Below are positions 34,779 through 41,990 of a stretch of 64,000 nt of DNA, piece by piece. Where the stretch lies: positions 6,510,001-6,574,000 of the forward strand of contig NZ_SNXU01000001.1 in the NCBI RefSeq assembly GCF_004362515.1, written 5' to 3'. The stretch comes from Actinokineospora alba. GTDB taxonomy: Bacteria > Actinomycetota > Actinomycetes > Mycobacteriales > Pseudonocardiaceae. Below the pieces are notes generated by a model. It was not told where the DNA came from and did no database searches. It saw nothing but the letters and a program-made list of their open reading frames with translations. Position 1 is the stretch's first letter, and each line of letters starts with the position of its first letter. The translations under genes were made by a program, and so were the position numbers.

Positions 34779-35972
34779 TTAGACCAGCACTTCGAGCGGT
34801 GCCGGGTGGCTCAGGAACGCTGTGGGGCTGGCGGTCAGTCCGTAAGCGCCGGCCTGGAACACCGCGACAAGATCCCCGATCTCGGCCGCGGGCAGCTCGA
34901 CATCGTCACCGAGCAGGTCAAGCGGAGTGCACAGGCAGCCCACGACAGTCGCCGTCTCGGTGGCCGGGGAACCGATCCGGTTCGCCACGGCGATCGGATA
35001 GTTCCGCCGGATCACCTGCCCGAAGTTCCCGGACGCGGCCAGCTGGTGGTGCAAACCGCCGTCCACGACAAGGAAAGTCTTGCCGCGAGACACCTTCCGA
35101 TCCACGACCCGGGTGAGGTACACGCCCGCTTCTCCGACCAGATAGCGCCCGAGTTCCACGACCACCCGCGCCTCCGGCAGCCCTGCCCGGATCGGGCCGT
35201 CCACCAAGGCCGCCAGGTTCTCCCCGATGGGCGCGAGGTCCAATGGCTTGTCCCGCGCGGAATAGGGGATGCCGAAGCCACCACCGAGGTTGAGGTACCG
35301 CACCGCAACCCCGAACCCCAGGATCAACTCCACGGTCTTGCGCTGTGCCTCACAGATGCTCTCGGCGTTCAGGTTCTGCGACCCGGCGAACACGTGGAAC
35401 CCCTGGAAGTCCAGGTCCCCCAACGTCTCCAGGACCGCCGGAATCCGCTCCGAGTCGATCCCGAACTGCTGGGGCCCACCACCGAGCCGCATCCCGGACC
35501 CGCGCACGCTGAAGTCGGGATTGACCCGAAGTGCGACCCTCGCCGCGACGCCGAGCGTCTCGCTGACGGCACGAACACGGGTCACCTCGTGCTCGGACTC
35601 CAACTCGACCGTCACCCCGGCCGCGACCGCCTGGGTCAGCTCCGCCAAGGACTTCCCCGGCCCGGCGAAACTCACCCGGGACGCGGGCATCGAGGTGTCG
35701 AGCGCGTTGCGGAGTTCCGCACCGGAAGCCACGTCGAACCCGTCGACGAGGCCGCGCATGTGCTGGATCACCGCGGGCATCGGGTTGGCCTTCACCGCGT
35801 AGCTCAGGTTGATCTCCGTGGGCAGCGCGGCCCGCACCGCCGACACCCGGGCAGCCAAAAGCCCGCGGTCGTAAGCGAAGAACGGCGTGCTGCCCACCCG
35901 GGCGGCGAGCCGCTCCACCGCGATCCCGCCGACCGCCAACTGCCCGTCGACCCGCCCAAACCCTTCGGTCAC
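34779..35972 (-). CDS. PLP-dependent decarboxylase (exosortase A system-associated type)
   Basis: A 397-aa fold-type III PLP decarboxylase related to diaminopimelate/ornithine decarboxylases. The PLP lysine is in SYAVKANPMP; HVFAGSQN, GGGFGIPY, ELGRYLVGEAGVY, CTPLDLL and AGAYGLTASP follow in the order of the family. From memory this pattern matches the PLP-dependent decarboxylase that accompanies exosortase A (XrtA) loci better than housekeeping LysA. The GTG start overlaps the TGA of the upstream AMP ligase (GTGA), with GGAGG eight bases before it, so the two proteins are translationally coupled. With the ligase and the ACP it probably decarboxylates an amino acid while it is bound to the ACP, as known for BtrK in butirosin and VinO/FlvO in macrolactam pathways. 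The amino acid used cannot be read from the sequence. Confidence 0.9.
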   Translation of the reverse strand: MTEGFGRVDGQLAVGGIAVERLAARVGSTPFFAYDRGLLAARVSAVRAALPTEINLSYAVKANPMPAVIQHMRGLVDGFDVASGAELRNALDTSMPASRVSFAGPGKSLAELTQAVAAGVTVELESEHEVTRVRAVSETLGVAARVALRVNPDFSVRGSGMRLGGGPQQFGIDSERIPAVLETLGDLDFQGFHVFAGSQNLNAESICEAQRKTVELILGFGVAVRYLNLGGGFGIPYSARDKPLDLAPIGENLAALVDGPIRAGLPEARVVVELGRYLVGEAGVYLTRVVDRKVSRGKTFLVVDGGLHHQLAASGNFGQVIRRNYPIAVANRIGSPATETATVVGCLCTPLDLLGDDVELPAAEIGDLVAVFQAGAYGLTASPTAFLSHPAPLEVLV

Positions 35973-37510
35973 GACGACAACCTCCGACGTAGCTCGTTGC
36001 GGTCGAACTTGCCGTTGCCCGAGCGGGGCAGCTCCCCGAGCACCTCGACGCGGCGCGGGAGCATGTACTTCGGCAGGTCCTTCTCCAGGGACTTCAGCAA
36101 GGTCTCGGTGTCGCACGAACCGCCACCGACCACCAGGACCACGTGCTGCCCGAGTCTCTCGTCGGGCACGCCGAACGCCACGGCTTCGCCGACCAGGCCG
36201 GTGGCGTAGGCCGCTTCCTCGATCTCCGTGGGACTCACCCGATAGCCAGAGGTCTTGATCATGTCGTCGGTTCGGCCGACGAAGTACAGGAAGCCATCCT
36301 CGTCGCGGTAAGCCGTGTCGCCGGACCACACCGCGATCTCGGTGCTGTGCAGGCCCGGGTTGCTGGCACCCCCGGTCGGACAGGGCCGAAAGCGCTCCGC
36401 CGTCCGCCGGGGGTCGTTCCAGTAACCGAGCGCCACGAGCGCTCCGCGGTGCACGATCTCGCCGTGCTCACCGGGGTCGCACTCGGTGCCGTCCGGTCGC
36501 ACCACCAGGATCTCCGCGTTGGGGATCGCCCGGCCGATCGAATCGGGCCTGCGGTCCACCTCGGCCGGGTCGAGATACGTCGACCGGAAAGCCTCGGTCA
36601 GCCCGTACATCAAGTACGGGTGGGCGTCGGGGAAGATCTCGCGCAGCCGGTCCAACGTGGCGCGCGGCATCCGGCCGCCGGTGTTGGCGAAGTACCGCAG
36701 CGCGTGGGTGGACTCCGGCGGCCAGGGCAGGGCGGTGAGCTGTATCCACAGCGGCGGCACGCAGGTGAGCGCCGTGACGCCGTGGCGCGCGCAGAGGCGG
36801 ACCACTTCGCGCGGGAGCAGGTAGTTGACGAGCACGACATGCGCGCCCGCGATGAACGCCGTGGTCAGCTGGCTGAACCCGGCGTCGAAACTCAGCGGGA
36901 GCACGGACAGCACGACGTCGTCGGCGGTGTGCCCGAGGTAGTCGGCGACGCTCGCCGCGCCCGCCAGGAGATTGCGATGCGAGAGCACCACGCCCTTGGG
37001 CCCGCCGGTGCTGCCCGAGGTGTAGAGGATCGCGGCGACATCCGCGTCGATCACGCCCACGGGCGCCTCGGCCGGACCGTCCAGGTCCGCCCAGGCGGTG
37101 GCCGTCGGGTCGTTGTCATCGAGTTCACCGACCAGCACAACTTCGCGCAGCGACGCGGTATCCAGGCCTTCGGCGAGCAGCGTCCGGTGTCGCTCCGGGG
37201 TCGTGATCAGCACGGCCGCCGCGCAGTCGGCCACGATGTAGCCCACCTGCGCGGACTTGAACACCGGGTTGACCGGGACGACGACACCACCGGCCGCGGA
37301 CACGGCGAACAGGGCGACGACGGTCTCGATCCGCTTGTCGAGGTACACCACCACCCGCTCGCCGCGCCGCAGCCCGCGGCGGCGCAGGCCCCCGGCGACA
37401 CCGTCGACGCGGGCGCGGAGTTCGCCATAGGTGACGGTCTCGTCTTTGAAGGTGACCGCCGGGTGGTCCGTATCGCCACACCGCAGGAGGTCGTCGAGTC
37501 GAGTCGGCAT
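35969..37510 (-). CDS. AMP-forming acyl/aminoacyl-ACP ligase (exosortase A system-associated type)
   Basis: A 513-aa ANL-superfamily adenylating enzyme. The nucleotide loop YTSGSTGGPKGVVLSH lies at ~165-180; MYGLTEAFRSTY is the A5-like motif, SGDTAYRDEDGFLYFVGR the A7/A8 region, KTSGYRVSPTEIEE the hinge, and GNGKFDRNEL carries the A10 lysine near the C-terminus. It should adenylate a carboxylic or amino acid and load it onto the neighbouring free-standing ACP. Sequence style matches the ligase that accompanies exosortase A loci. It lies between the ACP gene (9 bp upstream) and the decarboxylase (overlapping GTGA), which defines a three-gene operon. ATG start. The substrate could be an amino acid such as glutamate, aspartate, ornithine or lysine, judging only from the paired decarboxylase. 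Confidence 0.9.
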   Translation of the reverse strand: MPTRLDDLLRCGDTDHPAVTFKDETVTYGELRARVDGVAGGLRRRGLRRGERVVVYLDKRIETVVALFAVSAAGGVVVPVNPVFKSAQVGYIVADCAAAVLITTPERHRTLLAEGLDTASLREVVLVGELDDNDPTATAWADLDGPAEAPVGVIDADVAAILYTSGSTGGPKGVVLSHRNLLAGAASVADYLGHTADDVVLSVLPLSFDAGFSQLTTAFIAGAHVVLVNYLLPREVVRLCARHGVTALTCVPPLWIQLTALPWPPESTHALRYFANTGGRMPRATLDRLREIFPDAHPYLMYGLTEAFRSTYLDPAEVDRRPDSIGRAIPNAEILVVRPDGTECDPGEHGEIVHRGALVALGYWNDPRRTAERFRPCPTGGASNPGLHSTEIAVWSGDTAYRDEDGFLYFVGRTDDMIKTSGYRVSPTEIEEAAYATGLVGEAVAFGVPDERLGQHVVLVVGGGSCDTETLLKSLEKDLPKYMLPRRVEVLGELPRSGNGKFDRNELRRRLSS

Positions 37511-37519
37511 CGGCGGTCC

Positions 37520-37768
37520 TCAGGCCACGAGCGTGGACAGCGTCCGCCACAGCGAGCCGACGGTCGCGAAGGTCTCCTCGTTGAGGATGTCGTCGGGCAG
37601 TTCGACGTCGTAGCTGTTCTCGATGTCGGCCAGCAGGGCCACGATGCTCATCGAGTCCAGCCCGAGGCCGCCCAGCTCGCTCGCCGCCGCCAGTTCACCG
37701 GAATCCGCGTACGGCAAATGCGGACGAAGAATGTCCTGAAACGTGTCGGGAATTTCGGATGCGGACAA
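37520..37768 (-). CDS. Free-standing acyl carrier protein
   Basis: A small acidic carrier protein of about 82 aa with the phosphopantetheine attachment motif GLGLDSMS followed by VALLADIENSYDVELPDD, a typical helix II-III region. It heads the operon with the AMP ligase and PLP decarboxylase and is their probable acyl carrier; it is not fused to any PKS module. The start is debatable. A TTG at 37768 has a near-perfect GAGGTGA ribosome site five to seven bases upstream and gives a normal ACP length, so I chose it. An in-frame ATG at 37789 would add seven residues but has no recognisable ribosome site. Confidence 0.85.
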   Translation of the reverse strand: MSASEIPDTFQDILRPHLPYADSGELAAASELGGLGLDSMSIVALLADIENSYDVELPDDILNEETFATVGSLWRTLSTLVA

Positions 37769-37945
37769 AAGTCTCACCTCTGACTTCATCACAGTCGGCA
37801 GGCACAACCCGGCGAAACAGCTCGCCTGCCTCAGATTCGTCGACGCCGGAACACCCGTCAAGGTGGCCCTTTCCCTGGGCGGTGGCCATTATCGCCGTCC
37901 GCTACCTGCCACCGAGGCACCCATTGCCGCGCCATCCCGCACCCA

Positions 37946-37964
37946 CGATTATCGACGGTAATCG
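37946..37964. promoter_or_regulatory. Inverted repeat in the divergent promoter region (ACP operon / condensation protein 2)
   Basis: CGATTA and TAATCG form a perfect 6-bp inverted repeat with a 7-base spacer. It lies in the gene-free stretch between the leftward ACP operon and the rightward condensation-domain gene at 38055, where an operator controlling both directions would be expected. The regulator is unknown; the LuxR-type proteins at 39692 and 40917 are the nearest candidates. Confidence 0.4.
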
Positions 37965-38054
37965 CGACGAACGACAAGCGGGCAAGCAGACTGCCAGACG
38001 ACGCACCATAACCACCCGCGCAACCAACACAGTGAATTCCGGGGAGGCGGGACC

Positions 38055-39662
38055 GTGAAGAGCGCAGACCTTTGTTGGGGCCAGCGGTACATCTGGCTGC
38101 GACACCACCACCTGCCCGCGCACGCCCGGCATGAGGCGCACATCGTCCTCAGGTTCGACATGCCCGCCGGTGTCACCCTCGCGATGGTCCGCGCGACGCT
38201 CAACTACCTGGTGCGCAGGCATGAGGCGCTGCGCACCACGTACCACTTCGACGCCGACCGGGACCCGGAGCAGCGGGTCCACCCGCCGGCCGCGGTCCCG
38301 GTCGTCCAGGTGACGGTGGAGCGCGACGGCACCGCGACCCCGGCCGAGGTGGTCGAGGAACTGAGTTCCACGGAGTTCGACCTCGCCGTCCAGTGGCCGA
38401 TCCGCGCGTGCCTGATCACCGCCGGTGGCGCCCCGAAGCAACTGGTGCTGGTGCTCAACCACATGGCGTTCGACGCCTGGACCGTCGACCGGTTCGAACG
38501 CGAGTTCGAAGCCCTCGGCGCCGGTCTCGCCGCACGCAAACCCGCGGTGCTCGAACCGATCCGGCACCAGCCGACCGACCTCGCCCGGTGGGAGTCCTCC
38601 GCCGAAGCCCTTGCCGCGAAGGAAAAGGCGCTCGCCTACTGGCGCGGCGAGATCACCGAGTTGGCCACGGACCTGTTCGCCACGCGCCGCGGACCCGGTG
38701 CGGAACCGGCCGCCCGCGGCGCGACGCTGACCTCGCCCTCGATGCTCGCCGCGTGCCGCCGGATCGCCGACCGGCACACGGTGTGGCCGTCGCTGGTCCA
38801 CGTGGCGGTGTACTCGATGGTGATGGCCGCCTATACCGGCAGCGCCGAGGTCGCGCACCTGTCGTTCTCGGGCAACCGGGAGGCGAACCCGTACGCCGAC
38901 GTCATGACGTGCATGTTCTCCCCGTTGCTGCTGCGCGTGGACTGCGGGGACAACCCGCCGTTCTCCGAGGTGCTGCGCGGCGCCGCCACCCGGTTCCGGT
39001 CGGCTCAGGACAACGCGGGTGTGCCGTACGACGAACTCGTGGAGTTGTTGTCCCGCGAGAGTTCCCGGCGCGGCGAGGCGGTGCGCACGGGGTCGGAGCT
39101 GAACTTCCTCAACCACGGCGCGCACGTGTCCAAGGCCCGGCGGACGAAGTTCACCTGGAGCCCGACACCGGCCGCGTGGGCGGAGTACGGCGCCGACACG
39201 TTCTTCCGGATCTACGAGTTGCAGGACGCCGTCGTCATCGCGCTGAACGCCCTGTCCACGGTCATGGACGCCGACGCCGTCGAGAAGTTCCTGCGCGGCT
39301 ACGAGTCCGTACTGCTGGCCCTCGACGAACAGGGAAGCGACCTCCGGCTCGACGAGATCGCCGCGATGATCGGGTTCGCGCCCGCCGCGCCGACGCGGAT
39401 GTCTGAGGTCGAGACCGCTGCGACGGCGGCGGAGGCCGCACTGGCACTCGCGGCGGCCGTCGGCCAGGCGAACGGACTCGGCGAAGTCCGGTTGTCGGAC
39501 AGCTACACGGTGGCGGGCGGCCGGGTCCTGCGTATCCCCCGAGTGCTCGCGCTGCTCGCCGAGCAAGGCTGGACCGGGATCACCGTCCACCAACTCGCCT
39601 CCGGCGTCGCCTTGTCGAAGCTGGCCGCGCGGTTGACCGCGGCAGTGACCACGACGATCTGA
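38055..39662 (+). CDS. Condensation-domain protein 2 with a degenerate carrier-like tail
   Basis: A 535-aa condensation-domain protein. RHEALRTTYHF near the N-terminus matches the first condensation protein at 31151. The active-site motif reads NHMAFDAWT, keeping the catalytic His and the Asp of HHxxxDG. After the condensation domain (to about residue 430) there is an Ala-rich linker and a C-terminal segment (~473-530) whose pattern, SDSYTVAGGRVLRIPRVLA..., follows that of an NRPS carrier domain (D-x-F-F-x-L-GGHSLLATRL) but lacks the Ser that would carry phosphopantetheine. It may be a remnant of an NRPS module or a docking surface for the free ACP. It diverges from the ACP-ligase-decarboxylase operon, so it is the best candidate for transferring the group made by that triad. 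GTG start with GGGGAGG upstream. Confidence 0.8.
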   Translation: MKSADLCWGQRYIWLRHHHLPAHARHEAHIVLRFDMPAGVTLAMVRATLNYLVRRHEALRTTYHFDADRDPEQRVHPPAAVPVVQVTVERDGTATPAEVVEELSSTEFDLAVQWPIRACLITAGGAPKQLVLVLNHMAFDAWTVDRFEREFEALGAGLAARKPAVLEPIRHQPTDLARWESSAEALAAKEKALAYWRGEITELATDLFATRRGPGAEPAARGATLTSPSMLAACRRIADRHTVWPSLVHVAVYSMVMAAYTGSAEVAHLSFSGNREANPYADVMTCMFSPLLLRVDCGDNPPFSEVLRGAATRFRSAQDNAGVPYDELVELLSRESSRRGEAVRTGSELNFLNHGAHVSKARRTKFTWSPTPAAWAEYGADTFFRIYELQDAVVIALNALSTVMDADAVEKFLRGYESVLLALDEQGSDLRLDEIAAMIGFAPAAPTRMSEVETAATAAEAALALAAAVGQANGLGEVRLSDSYTVAGGRVLRIPRVLALLAEQGWTGITVHQLASGVALSKLAARLTAAVTTTI

Positions 39663-39664
39663 GT

Positions 39665-39685
39665 GGCCGCCCGAAGTGGGCGGCC
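39665..39685. terminator. Terminator hairpin between convergent genes
   Basis: GGCCGCCC (39665-39672) and GGGCGGCC (39678-39685) pair around a GAAGT loop. On the + strand a T-containing stretch follows directly. It sits between the convergent stops at 39662 and 39692. Confidence 0.75.
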
Positions 39686-39691
39686 GCTTTC

Positions 39692-40696
39692 CTAATTGAC
39701 CAGACATCGCTGTGCGGCTTGGACACCGGCCTGGAAGCGGCTCACGGCGTGCAAGTCGCTCATCAGGGCGGCGATGTGGCGGCGGCAGGTGCGCACCGAC
39801 ATGCCCAGCTTGCGGGCGACCACCTCGTCGGTGAAGCCCTTCGCCATCAGGCAGGCGACGGTCTGCTGCAGTTCGTCGGCCACCTCGGCGTACCCGGATT
39901 CGAAGCTCTCCAACGGTGTCGCCGAATCCCACAGGTGGTCGATCATGGCCAGCAGGAACTCGACGACCTCGTCCTGGCGCACCCGTGAAGCGGTCGCCTC
40001 GGCGGCGCCGTCACCCAGCAGGACCGCCGACGACCGGTCGAACACGACAGCGGCCCGCGGGATGTGGCTGGCGGTGCGGACGACGGCGCCCGCGTCGATC
40101 AGCTTCTTGATCTTCACCCGGGTGGCGAAGTCGGTGCGGCTCTTGTGCCTGCACACCACCCGAACCGCGACGCCCCGGCTCAGCAGCCGGTCGCACACGC
40201 TCATGAAGTCGTCGAAGTCGTCGGTCTCGACCGTCCCCGACAGCAGGACCAGGATCTCCTCGCGGCACGCGTCGCTGGCGACCTTCAGCAGCCCGCGCAC
40301 CTCCATGACCCCGGAGACACTCTCCACCGAGGCGGACCCCGCGCCGCGCAGGCCCGTGTGGACATAGTCCTGTCGGAACACATCGGTGCGCTCGCGGATC
40401 TGGGCGATCAGCTCCCGGCGCTGGTAGATCTCACGCTCCATCGGGGACACCAGCAGCGCCGCCGCCACCTCGGGGTCGACCGGCACCAGCCTGCGGTCCG
40501 GGTCGACCCGCAACAGCCTGCTCTCGATCAGATGGTTCACCGTCGCGTTGACCTCGTGGACCGTGAGCCCGAGATCCACCGCCGCCTGTTCGACCGACTC
40601 GATGGCCCCTCTTCGCGCGGCGTAGCGGTAGACATCGATCAGGTGGGCTCCGACGAGCGGTGTGATTTCGGGGCGTAACGCGGTCACCGAGTTCAT
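39692..40696 (-). CDS. TrmB/LuxR-type transcriptional regulator
   Basis: A 334-aa regulator. The N-terminal ~65 residues look like a winged helix of the TrmB type (HLIDVYRYAARRG...VEQAAVDLGLTVHEVNATVNHL). A middle region (~120-240) resembles the phospholipase-D-like/TrmB sensory fold, and the last 60 residues form a LuxR-type helix-turn-helix (MAKGFTDEVVARKLGMSVRTCRRHIAAL). Many actinobacterial secondary-metabolite loci carry such regulators. ATG 40696 was chosen because GGAAGG lies six bases before it; upstream codons cross a palindrome that looks regulatory, not coding. It is convergent with the condensation gene and is probably the pathway regulator of this cluster. It is clearly related to the gene at 40917. 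Confidence 0.85.
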   Translation of the reverse strand: MNSVTALRPEITPLVGAHLIDVYRYAARRGAIESVEQAAVDLGLTVHEVNATVNHLIESRLLRVDPDRRLVPVDPEVAAALLVSPMEREIYQRRELIAQIRERTDVFRQDYVHTGLRGAGSASVESVSGVMEVRGLLKVASDACREEILVLLSGTVETDDFDDFMSVCDRLLSRGVAVRVVCRHKSRTDFATRVKIKKLIDAGAVVRTASHIPRAAVVFDRSSAVLLGDGAAEATASRVRQDEVVEFLLAMIDHLWDSATPLESFESGYAEVADELQQTVACLMAKGFTDEVVARKLGMSVRTCRRHIAALMSDLHAVSRFQAGVQAAQRCLVN

Positions 40697-40720
40697 GACG
40701 TACCTTCCAGGTCGACCTGA

Positions 40721-40749
40721 CGAACGTCCGGAACGCCCCCGGACGTTCG
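40721..40749. promoter_or_regulatory. Large inverted repeat upstream of the TrmB/LuxR regulator
   Basis: CGAACGTCCGG (40721-40731) and CCGGACGTTCG (40739-40749) form a perfect 11-bp inverted repeat with a 7-base spacer, starting 24 bp before the start codon at 40696. It is either an operator used for autoregulation or a 5'-UTR hairpin. A second repeat, GCTGCA-N6-TGCAGC, is at 40794-40811. Confidence 0.6.
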
Positions 40750-40851
40750 AACACTCCTCTACTTCATCGTGATCCGCGGGAGCGTTCAAGGAAGCTGCAT
40801 ATAGCTGCAGCCGACCGATTTTCCTTACGTGCCAACAGTTTCAACGCAAAC

Positions 40852-40896
40852 AGCACGGAGAGTCGCACCGGCTGACCCGGCGCGACTCTCCGTGCT
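40852..40896 (-). terminator. Terminator of the second LuxR-type regulator
   Basis: AGCACGGAGAGTCGC (40852-40866) and its exact reverse complement (40882-40896) form a 15-bp stem with a 15-base loop. It lies about 20 bp beyond the stop at 40917. Confidence 0.85.
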
Positions 40897-40916
40897 CTTG
40901 CTTGTTTACCGGCGCG

Positions 40917-41630
40917 TTAAACGAGTCCGAGTTGGACAGCGCGAACGCCTGCCTGGAACCGGCTGCGGGCCCGCAGCCCGACCATCGCCCCGGCCACATC
41001 ATTGCGCACCGTGCGCACACTGACCCCGATCCGACGCGCGATGGCGTCGTCGGTCAACCCCTCGGCCAACAGCCGCAACACCATCTTCTTCCGCGCGTCA
41101 CACGAGCTCTCACCGGCATCGGCCCCACCGATTTCCGACTCGATCCCGTTGCGCCACAACCGGTCCCCGATCAGGCTCAGCGAGCCCAGCACCCGGTCGA
41201 GCTGGATCAGCCCGGCCCGGCCGTCGTCATCGTGGACGATCGCGGCGGCACGGTCCACAAGGGTCGCCCGAATCGGCACATGGTCGACCACCCGCGGTGC
41301 GGACCGCCGGACCGCGAGCCACTTCGCGTGCGCGGCCGCGGCGGGCTCCTCAAGAACCTTGGAGCTCCACACCGCCCGCAGCTTCGCACCGCGGCGAAGC
41401 ACCGCGTCGGCGACCAGGCGGGAGAACTCGAACGATCCGGCCGTGAAGACCGGCACCAACTGCATGACCTCACCCTCGACGGTGGCCGCCATCTGCTCGA
41501 CGAACGCCGCCGCGTCCGCGCACCCGTCGAACCGGGCACGCTCGACGGGCGACCGGCCCGCCGTCCGGTGAAGCAGGTCCCCGCCCGATTCGAGCCCGAA
41601 GATGGTGTCGGTCATCCGGCCCCACCACAC
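40917..41630 (-). CDS. LuxR-type regulator, shorter paralogue of the gene at 39692
   Basis: A 237-aa regulator. The C-terminal LuxR-type helix-turn-helix (LLAEGLTDDAIARRIGVSVRTVRNDVAGAM) and the ending RSRFQAGVRAVQLGLV closely parallel those of the regulator at 39692 (SRFQAGVQAAQRCLVN), and the middle region has the same sensory-fold style. The N-terminal winged helix is missing, so it is either a natural short form or a truncated copy. GTG 41630 has GAGG five bases upstream; ATG 41615 after GGTGGGG is the alternative. A promoter is visible at 41721-41750. Confidence 0.8.
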   Translation of the reverse strand: MWWGRMTDTIFGLESGGDLLHRTAGRSPVERARFDGCADAAAFVEQMAATVEGEVMQLVPVFTAGSFEFSRLVADAVLRRGAKLRAVWSSKVLEEPAAAAHAKWLAVRRSAPRVVDHVPIRATLVDRAAAIVHDDDGRAGLIQLDRVLGSLSLIGDRLWRNGIESEIGGADAGESSCDARKKMVLRLLAEGLTDDAIARRIGVSVRTVRNDVAGAMVGLRARSRFQAGVRAVQLGLV

Positions 41631-41720
41631 TTGCGCCTCGTTCTTAACTCTGGGCAATCACTCATCTCGGCCCCTCCGCCCTGACCTGTGACCCCGGTCA
41701 CTTCATTACGCCCGTCATCA

Positions 41721-41761
41721 AGACTATGACTGGTTGAGTCATGGTGTCAATGACTGGGTGA
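41721..41761 (-). promoter_or_regulatory. Promoter with overlapping ATGACTGGKTGA repeats
   Basis: Read leftward, TTGACA (41745-41750) and TAGTCT (41721-41726) are spaced by 18 bp, a near-consensus sigma-70 promoter for the gene at 41630. ATGACTGGTTGA (41726-41737) lies in the spacer and ATGACTGGGTGA (41750-41761) abuts the -35 box, 24 bp apart start to start. AGTCAT/ATGACT (41737-41742 and 41750-41755) also forms an inverted repeat. A regulator binding here would cover the promoter. The rest of the gene-free stretch 41631-41990 shows further TGAC/GTCA boxes but no gene. Confidence 0.6.
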
Positions 41762-41990
41762 AAGTGCATCCTAAGGTCACCTACCAGTGACTTGACCGTC
41801 ATTTGGACCCCCGCGCAGGTGGTTGCCGCAGTTATAGGGGTTCACGGTCTCGACCGTGGTGACTCCGACGTCAGTAAACCAGTCGGCCGCGTCGTTCCGG
41901 ACGCTTGACAGGGGTAATTAACGCGCTCCACGCCCGGGCGCCCTCACGGGTTCACGGTTGGTCCACCTGGGACGTGGGAGGGCGGGGCGA

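Noticed and set aside
34779..37768. Assignment of the locus as a macrolactam pathway with an amino-acid starter
   Set aside because: The ACP/ligase/decarboxylase logic is similar, but the assembly line visibly starts from a KSQ loading module, and no VinK-like acyltransferase or VinM-like ligase is seen.
41631..41990. tRNA or small RNA gene between the LuxR-type and XRE genes
   Set aside because: I found no cloverleaf-compatible stems or T-loop sequence; the stretch is explained by promoter repeats.
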